The notes: generated by a model not told the origin, from the sequence alone. A stretch of 10,942 bases of DNA from an uncultured Collinsella sp. (GCA_902478825.1 CABSMK010000051.1:1-10942), one strand, 5' to 3'. Shown: positions 1 to 6,239, counted from the stretch's first letter. Numbers and translations are program-made.

Positions 1-324
1 AGCCTTAAGCTCGTTGGGCGTCGCCGTGGGGCATACAAAGTCGGCATGCGCGTGATTGGGCAGACGCAGGGTGCCGAGCGCCTCGTCGTCAACGATCACC
101 AGCATGGGAACGCCGCCGCGATCGTCAAGCCACTTGGCAATCTGATCGATGCGGTCGCTGCGAATGCCGTCGGAATCGAGGATCAGCAGGTCAAAGTCGT
201 GCGCCGCAGTCGGCGAATCGGGGGTTGCCAAGCTCACCTCGACACCCAGGGTGGTCGTCAAGCTGCGGGCAAACTCGTGGAAGCGCGTCGTGCGCGCCAT
301 GAACAGGGCACTCTTTTCGGACAT
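1..324 (-). CDS. Atypical receiver-domain regulator, GlnR/ANTAR-like (N-terminal part, cut by window edge)
   Basis: The frame is open from the ATG at 324 down to base 1, giving 108 residues with no stop, so the gene continues to the left. A GGAGG sits about 7 nt upstream of the ATG. The segment looks like a response-regulator receiver fold: a hydrophobic strand followed by an acidic turn (FDLLILDSDG, residues 44-53), a helix, then a second strand (MLVIVDDE, residues 74-81), ending near PTATPNELKA, where receivers lead into helix 5. The conserved receiver Lys region is not clearly present, so phosphorylation is doubtful. The layout resembles actinobacterial GlnR, an atypical OmpR-family nitrogen regulator. 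ANTAR-type regulators also sit beside glnA in some Clostridia, and the missing C-terminus prevents a choice. The gene follows the glutamine synthetase-like gene by 50 bp on the same strand, so the two are probably cotranscribed. A regulatory role in nitrogen metabolism is inferred from context. Confidence 0.7.
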   Translation of the reverse strand, partial: MSEKSALFMARTTRFHEFARSLTTTLGVEVSLATPDSPTAAHDFDLLILDSDGIRSDRIDQIAKWLDDRGGVPMLVIVDDEALGTLRLPNHAHADFVCPTATPNELKA

Positions 325-374
325 ATCGGCCTCCAAAGAAATGAGCTCAATCGTACTGGAACAAGCCAGCGCGA

Positions 375-1712
375 TTAGGAGTTCGCCAGGTAGTGCTTGA
401 TCTCCCACTCGGTGATCGTAGACTCAAACTTATGCCACTCGTCGCGCTTCTTTTTGAGGAAGAAGCTGTGGATGTGCTCGCCGAGGGCATCCTTCATAAA
501 CTGCGAGTCCTCAAACACGTCGAGCGCCTCTTTGAGCGAGCGCGGCAGCGGCGTGTAGCCGGCCTCGACCATCTGACGGTCGGTAAGCTTGAGCGTCTCG
601 GCCGTTGCCTCGGGCGGGAGTTCCAGCTTGCGCTCGATGCCGTCCAGACCAGCCGCCAGCGTGACGGCGTTGACCAGGTACGGGTTGGCCATGGGATCGG
701 GACTGCGCAGCTCGATGCGCGTGGACAGCTGCTTGCCGGGCTTGTAGACCGGGATGCGGACCATGCTCGCGCGGTTGCGCAGGCCCCACGTGGCGTACTG
801 CGGCACGGAATCGCCACCCGTGGTGATGCGCTTGTACGAGTTGACCGTGGGGTTGGTGATGGCGCTGATCTCGCGCGCGTGCGCCAGGATGCCGGCCATG
901 TAGTGCTTGGCGATATCGGAGAGGTGGTACTTCTCGTCGTCCTCGCCCCAAAAGACGTTGTTGCCGTCGTGGTCGAACAGCGACTGATGCAAAAACATGG
1001 CGCTGCCGTCCTCGCCCGCCAACGGCTTGGGCATAAAGGAGGCGTGGCAACCGCTCTCGTAGGCCTGCTGCTTAATGATGAGCTTGGCCGTGGTGATGGC
1101 GTCGGACATGCTCAGGGCCTCGGCGTGGCGCAGGCTCATGCCGTGCTGCGAGCGACCGGCGGCGTGGAAGGTGTACTCCACGGGCACGGACATCTTCTCG
1201 AGCGTGAGGACCGTGTTGCGACGCAGGTCGCGAGCGGCATCGCTCACCGAAAGATCGAAGTAGCCCACGTTGTCGAGCGGCTCGGGCGTGTGCTCGTCGG
1301 GGAAGTAATAGTACTCCAGCTCGGCGCCCACGTTGAGCAGGTAGCCAGCCTTCTCGGCCTTGCGGAACATGCGACGCAGGGCATCGCGCGGGTCGCCGGC
1401 AAACGGCTTGCAATCGGGAGTGCACACGTCGCAGAACACGCGGGCGACGCCGTTGTGGCTCGGGCGCCACGGCAAAATCTGGAAGGTCGAAGCATCGGGA
1501 AACGCCAGCATGTCGGCTTCCTCGGGCGTGGCAAAGCCCTCGATGGCGGAGCCGTCAAAGCCAATACCCTCCTCAAAAGCGACCTCGAGGTCCTCGGGGC
1601 TAATGGCAAAGTTCTTGAGGCGGCCGAGAATGTCGACAAACCACAGACGCACAAAGCGGATGTCACGCTGCTCTACGGAGCGGAGTACGTAATCGATGTT
1701 CTGCTGGTTCAT
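375..1712 (-). CDS. Glutamine synthetase type I family protein with altered active site
   Basis: 445 residues, matching the short GSI-alpha/actinobacterial GlnA2-like length. An AAGGGGAG ribosome site precedes the ATG at 1712. Family landmarks: FDGSAIEGF (52-60), ELEYYYF (131-137), FMPKP (226-230), NPTVNSYKR (287-295), NRASMVRIP (313-321), RIELRSPDP (332-340) and a C-terminal LGEHI..FFLKKKRDEW block. There is no Tyr adenylylation loop. The position of the Bacillus Arg62 feedback residue is Thr62. Aligned without gaps to FMPKP, the canonical HHEVAPGQHEID block reads FHAAGRSQHGMS, so metal ligands E212 and E220 (Salmonella numbering) are Ala184 and Gly191. H269 is Phe240 and E327 is Asp301. E129, E131, E357, R339 and R344 equivalents remain. 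The fold is certain; glutamine synthesis is not. It could be a regulatory pseudoenzyme or a ligase with another substrate. It heads a likely two-gene operon with the receiver-type regulator downstream. Confidence 0.93.
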   Translation of the reverse strand: MNQQNIDYVLRSVEQRDIRFVRLWFVDILGRLKNFAISPEDLEVAFEEGIGFDGSAIEGFATPEEADMLAFPDASTFQILPWRPSHNGVARVFCDVCTPDCKPFAGDPRDALRRMFRKAEKAGYLLNVGAELEYYYFPDEHTPEPLDNVGYFDLSVSDAARDLRRNTVLTLEKMSVPVEYTFHAAGRSQHGMSLRHAEALSMSDAITTAKLIIKQQAYESGCHASFMPKPLAGEDGSAMFLHQSLFDHDGNNVFWGEDDEKYHLSDIAKHYMAGILAHAREISAITNPTVNSYKRITTGGDSVPQYATWGLRNRASMVRIPVYKPGKQLSTRIELRSPDPMANPYLVNAVTLAAGLDGIERKLELPPEATAETLKLTDRQMVEAGYTPLPRSLKEALDVFEDSQFMKDALGEHIHSFFLKKKRDEWHKFESTITEWEIKHYLANS

Positions 1713-1751
1713 GTCGCTCCCCTTTCTTTCGGGCGGGTTTCGACTGGTCTA

Positions 1752-1772
1752 TATCGCAGATACTATCGCAGA
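1752..1772. repeat. 9-bp direct repeat in the glutamine synthetase-like promoter region
   Basis: TATCGCAGA occurs twice (1752-1760 and 1764-1772) with a 12-bp period, between the GlnR-box-like site and the ribosome binding site. On the minus strand the copies supply possible -10 hexamers (GATAGT, TATAGA). It may be a regulator site overlapping the promoter; no protein can be named. Confidence 0.35.
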
Positions 1773-1777
1773 AAAAT

Positions 1778-1793
1778 GTTTCCGCAGGGTTAA
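1778..1793 (-). promoter_or_regulatory. GlnR-box-like site upstream of the glutamine synthetase-like gene
   Basis: Read on the minus strand this is TTAAC-CCTGCG-GAAAC, 66 bp before the start codon. The actinobacterial GlnR half-site pair is written GTnAC-n6-GAAAC. All fixed positions match except the first base. A second tandem pair is not evident. It fits a nitrogen regulator encoded in the same operon acting on this promoter, but one such match can arise by chance. Confidence 0.35.
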
Positions 1794-1843
1794 AGCGTAT
1801 CAAGCGCTCAAAAAACGTTCGCGTAGGCGGGTATGACCAGCAA

Positions 1844-2215
1844 CTATCGCTCGGATTCGGAGACAATTTGCCTACAGGCTCGTTCCAGCGTAGGGAACTC
1901 CATCGTCACTGCATCCCAAACAACCGAGCGGTCGACATTGCCGTAATCATGCGCAAGATAATTTCTCATGCCGATAATTCCACGCCATTCGATTTCGGGA
2001 TGAAGCCGCTGCGAGCGTTCCGACAACTTGCCCGCTTCTTCCGTTACCCTAAGCGCACACATCAAAAGGGAGTCCGCCAACGCCCTCGTCCGCACGTCAT
2101 CCGCATGCAGAAACTGGTCCTCGGTGATATCAAAAGCCTTGATGCGCTCGTTCGTTTCGGAGATGGCCTCCAAAACCTCTTGAGCGCGGAGACCGTCTGA
2201 CTTACGCGCGATCAT
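1844..2215 (-). CDS. hepT: HepT-family (DUF86) toxin ribonuclease of an MNT/HepT toxin-antitoxin pair
   Basis: 123 residues, the normal HepT size, predicted to be mostly helical. It carries the family motif RX4HXY as RNYLAHDY (Arg84, His89, Tyr91). In characterised systems this is the HEPN RNase active site, and its Tyr is the residue AMPylated by the MntA partner. The ATG at 2215 has AAGGAG 9 nt upstream and lies inside the end of the antitoxin gene, giving a 14-bp overlap that implies translational coupling. The full motif suggests an active RNA-cleaving toxin kept inert by its neighbour. There is no clear hairpin terminator in the 131 bp before the next gene. Family assignment is firm; activity is inferred. 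Confidence 0.92.
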   Translation of the reverse strand: MIARKSDGLRAQEVLEAISETNERIKAFDITEDQFLHADDVRTRALADSLLMCALRVTEEAGKLSERSQRLHPEIEWRGIIGMRNYLAHDYGNVDRSVVWDAVTMEFPTLERACRQIVSESER

Positions 2216-2696
2216 AAAGGATCACTCCTTCGCGCTCGATTACCGCGGCAAGATCGTCATCAAGATGGTCGCTCGAGACGAGATCAACCTGCCTCCCGGT
2301 TTCTTTGCGCACCGCCTCGCCAAACGCCGACAGCGCAAAAAGACCAAAGCCCTGTTCACGATCGACTTCGAGACGCAAGTCAATATCACTATCGGCATGT
2401 GCCTCGCCCCGGGCATACGAACCAAAAAGGATCACGGTCTTGATGGCGGGAATCGAGCTGGCTGCCTCGCGGACGGCGGACTCAATCTGGGCAGTATCCA
2501 AAATGCCCGTCGCGGCGCTTTCGCTCGCAGAGCTTTTACCAAGTGAAGGAACAAACGGCAGCGAACGCTCGCGCAGCATCTGTCTCATAAACATATTGAC
2601 CGCAACAGACGAAGTCATGCCAAGCTCTTCGCACAGCTCGGCAAATGAGTCTTTAATTGACGAGTCCACTCGCACACTCAGCACAGACGCAACCAT
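2202..2696 (-). CDS. mntA: MntA-type nucleotidyltransferase antitoxin with N-terminal RelB/DinJ-like domain
   Basis: 164 residues in two parts. Residues 1-50 resemble RelB/DinJ ribbon-helix-helix antitoxins: a strand (SVLSVRVDSSIKDSF), two helices with GMTSSVAVNMFMRQML, and the typical LPF ending. Residues about 66-164 form a minimal nucleotidyltransferase with the exact MntA motif GSX10DXD (Gly92-Ser93, Asp104, Asp106) and a later Asp138 in RQVDLV, the third metal ligand. Known MntA proteins neutralise HepT by transferring AMP to its active-site Tyr. Here the added domain could bind the operon's own promoter. AGGAGGT lies just before the ATG at 2696. The linker (about 51-65) is Ser/Ala rich. 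The order antitoxin then toxin, with overlap, is standard. RelB domains normally pair with RelE-type toxins, but none is present. Confidence 0.9.
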   Translation of the reverse strand: MVASVLSVRVDSSIKDSFAELCEELGMTSSVAVNMFMRQMLRERSLPFVPSLGKSSASESAATGILDTAQIESAVREAASSIPAIKTVILFGSYARGEAHADSDIDLRLEVDREQGFGLFALSAFGEAVRKETGRQVDLVSSDHLDDDLAAVIEREGVILYDRA

Positions 2697-2697
2697 G

Positions 2698-2735
2698 GAT
2701 ACCTCCTGTATGACACTGTCTATATATTATCACAC
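2698..2735 (-). promoter_or_regulatory. Promoter, possible operator and ribosome site of the mntA-hepT operon
   Basis: In the 42 bp between the lacI stop and the mntA ATG, the minus strand has an extended -10 (TGTGATAAT, hexamer GATAAT at 2726-2731) and a strong AGGAGGT. No good -35 is visible. Two near-identical octamers, GTGTGATA (2728-2735) and GTGTCATA (2709-2716), are 19 bp apart, and a GACA-G-TGTC dyad covers 2712-2720. These are candidate sites for the antitoxin's ribbon-helix-helix domain. Confidence 0.5.
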
Positions 2736-2738
2736 AGA

Positions 2739-3761
2739 CTAGCGCGAGGTCGAGGCGCGGTGTTCGATGTGACCGGGGATCTCGATGCGTTTGGGCGCCA
2801 GCTTTGCGGCATCGCCCACCGTAGTGGTAACGACGTCGATGCGCTCGGACAGGCGCTCGACTACGCGCTCGGCAATGGTGATGGTGTCTTGCGCTGCCGT
2901 GGTCACACCGCCAAAGAGCACATGGTTCCAGGGGTAGTCGTCAAACGTCGCGATCTTGAGCCCCGCCGGCAGCGAGGGACCAAGCTGCGCCAGCGCCTCG
3001 GTCAGGCGCAGGAAGACCAGACCGTTGACAGCGATAAGGCCGAGTCTTTTGCCCGCATAGCCGCGGATGGTCTCGTCCAAGCAGCCAACGCCCGTGGCAC
3101 CGCCATCGGCCAAGGTGACGACCTCGCCCGCAAGGCCGCGTCGCGAAAGCTCGTCGGCAAAGGCCTCGGCGCGCTCGCGACGGACGGGGCTGCCGTCGCT
3201 CGCCTCGGTGAGCAGGCACAGGCGCTCACTGCCAGCGGCGGCCAAGGCGTCTACCAAGCCGGCGACCAGCTCACGGTTGTTAGATGTCACCAGATCGACA
3301 CCGCCGTCGGCAACGTCGCGGTCGAGCAGCACAACGGGCAGACGTCCCGCTGCCGCGGCGATCGCCCCGTCATTGCCTCCGCAGGTGTTGACGACCAGGC
3401 CGTCCACGCCGGCATCGATAAGTCTGGTGAGCGACTCCGCTTCCTTTGCGGGATCGTTGCCGCTAATGGCCGTCATAAGCGAGCAGCCGCGCGCGGCGGC
3501 ACTGGCGGAAAGTCCTTCGAGCATGGCGCTCGAGAACGGGTTGGCGATGTCGGCCAAGATCACGCCAATGAGATTGGTGCGCGAGCTGCGCAGATTGCGC
3601 GCAGCGGCACGTGGGCGATAGCCGGTACGCTCTATAACCGCCGCGATGCGAGCACGGGTTTCCTCGGTCATCTGCCCGGGGCGGTTGTTGAGATAGCGCG
3701 AGACCGTGGCCGGACTCACGCCCGCCTCGGCGGCAATGTCCTTGATTCTCATCTGCGCCAT
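2739..3761 (-). CDS. LacI-family transcriptional regulator
   Basis: 340 residues from the chosen ATG at 3761. A start at 3809 is possible but has no ribosome site and would add 16 residues before the normal LacI N-terminus; the chosen start has GGGG about 7 nt upstream. Residues 5-25 are the helix-turn-helix (RIKDIAAEAGVSPATVSRYL), residues about 49-62 the hinge helix (RPRAAARNLRSSRT), and the rest a periplasmic-binding-protein-like ligand domain with ANPFSS (73-78), VVLLDRDV (143-150) and FDDYPW (273-278). The FDDYPW and following TTAAQDT segment recall the KdgR-like LacI branch, so a sugar or sugar-acid effector is likely, but the ligand cannot be read. No transporter or catabolic gene is adjacent, so its targets lie elsewhere or beyond the window. 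The stop is 42 bp before mntA. Confidence 0.93.
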   Translation of the reverse strand: MAQMRIKDIAAEAGVSPATVSRYLNNRPGQMTEETRARIAAVIERTGYRPRAAARNLRSSRTNLIGVILADIANPFSSAMLEGLSASAAARGCSLMTAISGNDPAKEAESLTRLIDAGVDGLVVNTCGGNDGAIAAAAGRLPVVLLDRDVADGGVDLVTSNNRELVAGLVDALAAAGSERLCLLTEASDGSPVRRERAEAFADELSRRGLAGEVVTLADGGATGVGCLDETIRGYAGKRLGLIAVNGLVFLRLTEALAQLGPSLPAGLKIATFDDYPWNHVLFGGVTTAAQDTITIAERVVERLSERIDVVTTTVGDAAKLAPKRIEIPGHIEHRASTSR

Positions 3762-3798
3762 AGCGCACCCCGTTTCCCAATTGTCGGCAGTCTGAGCC

Positions 3799-3804
3799 AT
3801 TTTA
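3799..3804 (-). promoter_or_regulatory. Candidate -10 element of the LacI-family gene
   Basis: The minus strand reads TAAAAT here, within an A/T-rich stretch (3799-3825) unlike the surrounding DNA. Transcription starting about 7 bp downstream would exclude the upstream start at 3809, supporting translation from 3761. No convincing -35 at the right distance was found. Confidence 0.3.
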
Positions 3805-3886
3805 GGCATTTTTTTAAAAATCTCGCTTGCAAAACGCTGTAGGTGAGCAGCATCGTTTTTGCGTCTCGAGCAGATGCGGTGATGGG

Positions 3887-4579
3887 CTAGATAGATGAGT
3901 CTTTAGGCAGCTCAAAATAGTCGGGATGCAAGGCAATAACCGGACCCTGCTCTTCGGGCATCAGGTGCAAGTGCGTCTCTGCCAGATAGCTCGCCGCGTC
4001 GGTATCGCCCCTCTTAATGGCCTCGAGAATCCGGCGATGCTGCCGACGAATCGGCTCCCAATCCAGGTCCTGCGACACCATACGCAACCAGTTGTATCGC
4101 TCAAAATGCGTGTTGATGCTCTTCATCCAATCCCACAGCATGTGGCGACCGGCAATCACAAAACACGTCTCATGGAACAGGTTGTCCAGATCGAAAAAGC
4201 GACGCGTTTCGCTATGGTCGAGCGACTCGGACTCGGCAAGAATCTGCTCAAGCCGATGCTTTTGCTCGGGCGAGGCGGCCGAACAGCATTTAATAAGCAC
4301 GCTTCTCTCGAGTTTCTCGCGCAAGAAACAGGCATTCTCGGCACGCTCCATGCTGATTTTCGAGACATAGGTGCCGCTTTTGGGACGCGTTTCCACCAGC
4401 TCCTGCTCACGCAGGCGCACAAAGGACTCGCGAATGGGCGTGCGCCCGATTCCCGTCTCCTTTTCCAGACCAATCGCCGAAAGGCGCGTGCCGGGCCTGA
4501 GCTCGGCATAGATGATCTTGGAGCGCAATGCGTTGTATGCCTGATCTTGCAGGCTCTGATAATGCTGGTGTTGTTCCAT
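3887..4579 (-). CDS. GntR-family (FadR subfamily, FCD domain) transcriptional regulator
   Basis: 230 residues from the ATG at 4579, which has GAGG about 7 nt upstream. An in-frame GTG at 4621 would add 14 residues that do not resemble the family. Residues about 8-75 are the GntR winged helix (LRPGTRLSAIGLEKETGIGRTP, then a wing ending RPKSGTYVSKI). The C-terminal part is the all-helical FCD ligand domain. The residues that bind metal in many FCD proteins are present: Asp132 and His136 (DNLFHE), His181 (RRQHRRI) and His203 (ETHLHL). It probably binds a carboxylate metabolite through the metal, as in LldR/TM0439-type members. No target operon is adjacent; it stands alone between lacI and a repeat-rich gap, so its role is unknown. 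Confidence 0.93.
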   Translation of the reverse strand: MEQHQHYQSLQDQAYNALRSKIIYAELRPGTRLSAIGLEKETGIGRTPIRESFVRLREQELVETRPKSGTYVSKISMERAENACFLREKLERSVLIKCCSAASPEQKHRLEQILAESESLDHSETRRFFDLDNLFHETCFVIAGRHMLWDWMKSINTHFERYNWLRMVSQDLDWEPIRRQHRRILEAIKRGDTDAASYLAETHLHLMPEEQGPVIALHPDYFELPKDSSI

Positions 4580-4651
4580 AAAGCCCTCGGATGAAGCCCA
4601 CGGTTTGTCGAATATCACCACGTAATACTATCGCATCCCCCGCCCCCTCAT

Positions 4652-4720
4652 AAGTTGCGGTGGAATAGTTCCTGCTCAAAGCCTTCAGCAGCAAAAACAG
4701 GAACTATTCCACCGCAACTT
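4652..4720. repeat. 23-bp perfect inverted repeat with 23-nt spacer
   Basis: Bases 4652-4674 are the exact reverse complement of 4698-4720. The arms contain GCGGTGGAATAGTTCC, and each includes the inner 11-bp dyad GGAA-TAG-TTCC. The spacer is 4675-4697. No U-tract follows on either strand closely enough for an ordinary terminator. It lies about 70-140 bp upstream of the GntR start. It may be a miniature mobile or REP-like element, or a regulator site; sequence alone does not decide. Confidence 0.85.
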
Positions 4721-4779
4721 CCAACAGTCTTTTTGGGACGGGGCTTTTTTGGCTACCCTGAGCCGCAAGTCGGCCCCTT

Positions 4780-4939
4780 GCCACAAAAGGGGCCCATCTA
4801 CTACGTTAACGCGGAGAGCCCAGACCATGCTGAAAAGTGCAAAAACAAAACCGCAGGTAGTCGGCTTGCCATTTTGCCTAAATGGCGGCTATGGTTGACC
4901 CCTGCGGCTTAAACGTAGTAGATAGGCCCTTTTCGTGGC
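4780..4939. repeat. 160-bp nested inverted-repeat element (MITE-like or structured RNA)
   Basis: The outer arms 4780-4807 and 4912-4939 are complementary over about 27 positions with one G-T pair and small bulges, sharing ATCTACTACGTT / AACGTAGTAGAT and GCCAC / GTGGC ends. Inside, CCGCAGG (4851-4857) pairs with CCTGCGG (4900-4906), and GCCATTT (4868-4874) with AAATGGC (4880-4886) around a 5-nt loop. The three concentric stems could fold the whole element into one long hairpin. No coding frame is evident within it. Confidence 0.75.
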
Positions 4940-5065
4940 GCAGCACTACTGCACCCCAAATTGGCACCCCGAGCCCTCGTGAGTTGCCAACAAGCTGTTC
5001 GCCCAGCGCTTTATCCGCGCGGCATTTGGAAAATAGCACCACCGCAAAACCCGCGAGTAGCGCTT

Positions 5066-5130
5066 ACTTTGCTATATCTCACTATACTTTGCTATATCTT
5101 GCTATACTTTGCTATATCTTGCTATATCTT
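5066..5130 (+). repeat. AT-rich decamer tandem array upstream of the AAA+ ATPase gene
   Basis: Six consecutive decamers from 5071 to 5130 follow GCTATAYYTT (one begins ACTATA). At 20-bp resolution the unit ACTTTGCTATATCTTGCTAT repeats about 3.25 times from 5066. The array ends 17 bp before the ATPase start codon. Its 10-bp period matches the helix turn, so bound proteins would sit on one face. TTGCTA and TATATC within it are spaced 18 bp, so the array could also contain the promoter. Confidence 0.9.
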
Positions 5131-5147
5131 GAGCAAAGGTGGCTCAC

Positions 5148-6239
5148 ATGCAAACAAACCCTTTTAAGCCCACAGCAGGTAAAACACCTCCCACGATTAT
5201 CGGCCGCGAAGATGTGCTCGAAGAATTCAATGAGGGCCTCGTCAACGGGCCTGGTGCCCCGGGGCGCCTAATGCGCATAGCCGGCGTCCGTGGAACGGGC
5301 AAGACGGTCCTCCTTGACGAGTGCTCACGTTTGGCGCAAAGCCGTGGCTGGACGGTCATAAAAGAGGTCGCAACCGAGGGACTTTGCCAGCGCATTCTCG
5401 AACAGCTGCAGCCCAAATTCCAGGCCAAGCACGCCAGATTTGAGCCCACCGTAGCTGGCATATCCATCGGCAGCATAGATATTGAACGAATCGGCCCATC
5501 GCTACGCGACGCCATGAGACAGACAATATCCAAGAATGGAAATGGCCTGCTCATCACTCTCGACGAGGTTCAAGACGCAGAGCTCGATGAGGTCCGAACG
5601 CTCTCCATTGCGATTCAGCAGGTTATCGGCGAAGACCTTGATATCGCCTTTGTTTTTGCGGGTCTGCCTTCGATGATTGAAAGCATCATCAACGGAAAGA
5701 CACTTGCGTTTTTGCGCCGCGCCCTCCCCTTTGACCTGAAGGCTGTGGCAGTAACCGAAGTGTTGTATTCCCTCGAGGAAACCATTGAAGCGTCTGGCGT
5801 GGAGTTGCAACCAGGTATTGCCGGCCAACTTGCCGAGGCAACGCAAGGCTATCCTTTCATGATCCAACTCGTTGGATACTACGCATGGCAGTTGGCGAGA
5901 CGCGCGCATACAGCGATTATTGGAGAAGAAGAAGCCGAGCGCGGCATTGCAACGGCACGCGAACGCTTCTGCGCCATGGTGATTGAGCCCGCGCTGCAGC
6001 GCATTCCGCCCACGTGCATCGCTTATCTGCTGAGCATGGCGTCTTTGGGGCAGACGAGCTCGACCAGCATGGTTGCCGATGCCCTAAACAAAACGCCTCA
6101 ACAGGTGAGCTCCGTCCGCAGCCGCCTGTTAAGAGAATCGATTATCGAGGCTCCTTCGTACGGCAAAGTGTCGTTCGCCATCCCCTACATGCGTGAGTAT
6201 CTCAACGATCACAAAGCCGAACTGAAGGCCGAGCTATAA
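5148..6239 (+). CDS. AAA+/STAND ATPase with C-terminal winged helix (Orc1/Cdc6-like)
   Basis: 363 residues from the ATG at 5148, preceded by AAAGGTGG with 5-nt spacing; a GTG at 5139 lies inside that ribosome site. Domains in order: a short N-terminus with IIGRED (17-22, the box typical of AAA_16/Cdc6-like ATPases), Walker A GVRGTGKT (46-53), Walker B LLITLDE (134-140, Asp139 and Glu140), a sensor-1-like FVFAGLP (168-174), TQGYPFMIQLVG (232-243) in the lid region, and a winged-helix-like C-terminus (about 285-350). No transmembrane segment or nuclease domain is seen. Such stand-alone ATPases occur in gut actinobacteria, but I know of no settled function. Its DNA-binding-like tail and the decamer array just upstream suggest autoregulation or an initiator-like role; this is inference. 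It runs opposite to its neighbours, as an acquired cassette would. Confidence 0.88.
   Translation: MQTNPFKPTAGKTPPTIIGREDVLEEFNEGLVNGPGAPGRLMRIAGVRGTGKTVLLDECSRLAQSRGWTVIKEVATEGLCQRILEQLQPKFQAKHARFEPTVAGISIGSIDIERIGPSLRDAMRQTISKNGNGLLITLDEVQDAELDEVRTLSIAIQQVIGEDLDIAFVFAGLPSMIESIINGKTLAFLRRALPFDLKAVAVTEVLYSLEETIEASGVELQPGIAGQLAEATQGYPFMIQLVGYYAWQLARRAHTAIIGEEEAERGIATARERFCAMVIEPALQRIPPTCIAYLLSMASLGQTSSTSMVADALNKTPQQVSSVRSRLLRESIIEAPSYGKVSFAIPYMREYLNDHKAELKAEL

Larger units (their letters stand above)
4580..5147. other. Gene-free, repeat-rich intergenic region
   Basis: 568 bp between the divergent GntR and ATPase genes. It holds a 23-bp perfect inverted repeat, a 160-bp nested inverted-repeat element, a small TTGGCA...TGCCAA dyad (4961-4990) and the AT-rich decamer array. 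Short open frames in it (for example 4655-4912) have no ribosome site and run through the palindromes, so I call no gene. Confidence 0.7.

Noticed and set aside
393..1793. 466-residue open frame on the plus strand opposite the glutamine synthetase-like gene
   Set aside because: It is the antisense shadow of a high-GC gene; its composition (Val/Ala/Gly/His/Arg rich) shows no domain, and the minus strand frame has clear family motifs.
1794..1843. Terminator after hepT at the TTTTTT run (minus strand, near 1811-1816)
   Set aside because: No stable GC-rich stem precedes the run.
2760..3842. 360-residue plus-strand frame across the LacI gene
   Set aside because: Antisense shadow; no recognisable domain and no ribosome site.
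5066..5130. CRISPR-like array
   Set aside because: Units are 10 bp, contiguous and without unique spacers.
4655..5271. Two small plus-strand frames in the gene-free region
   Set aside because: They pass through both inverted repeats and the decamer array, lack ribosome sites, and the second overlaps the ATPase start in another frame.
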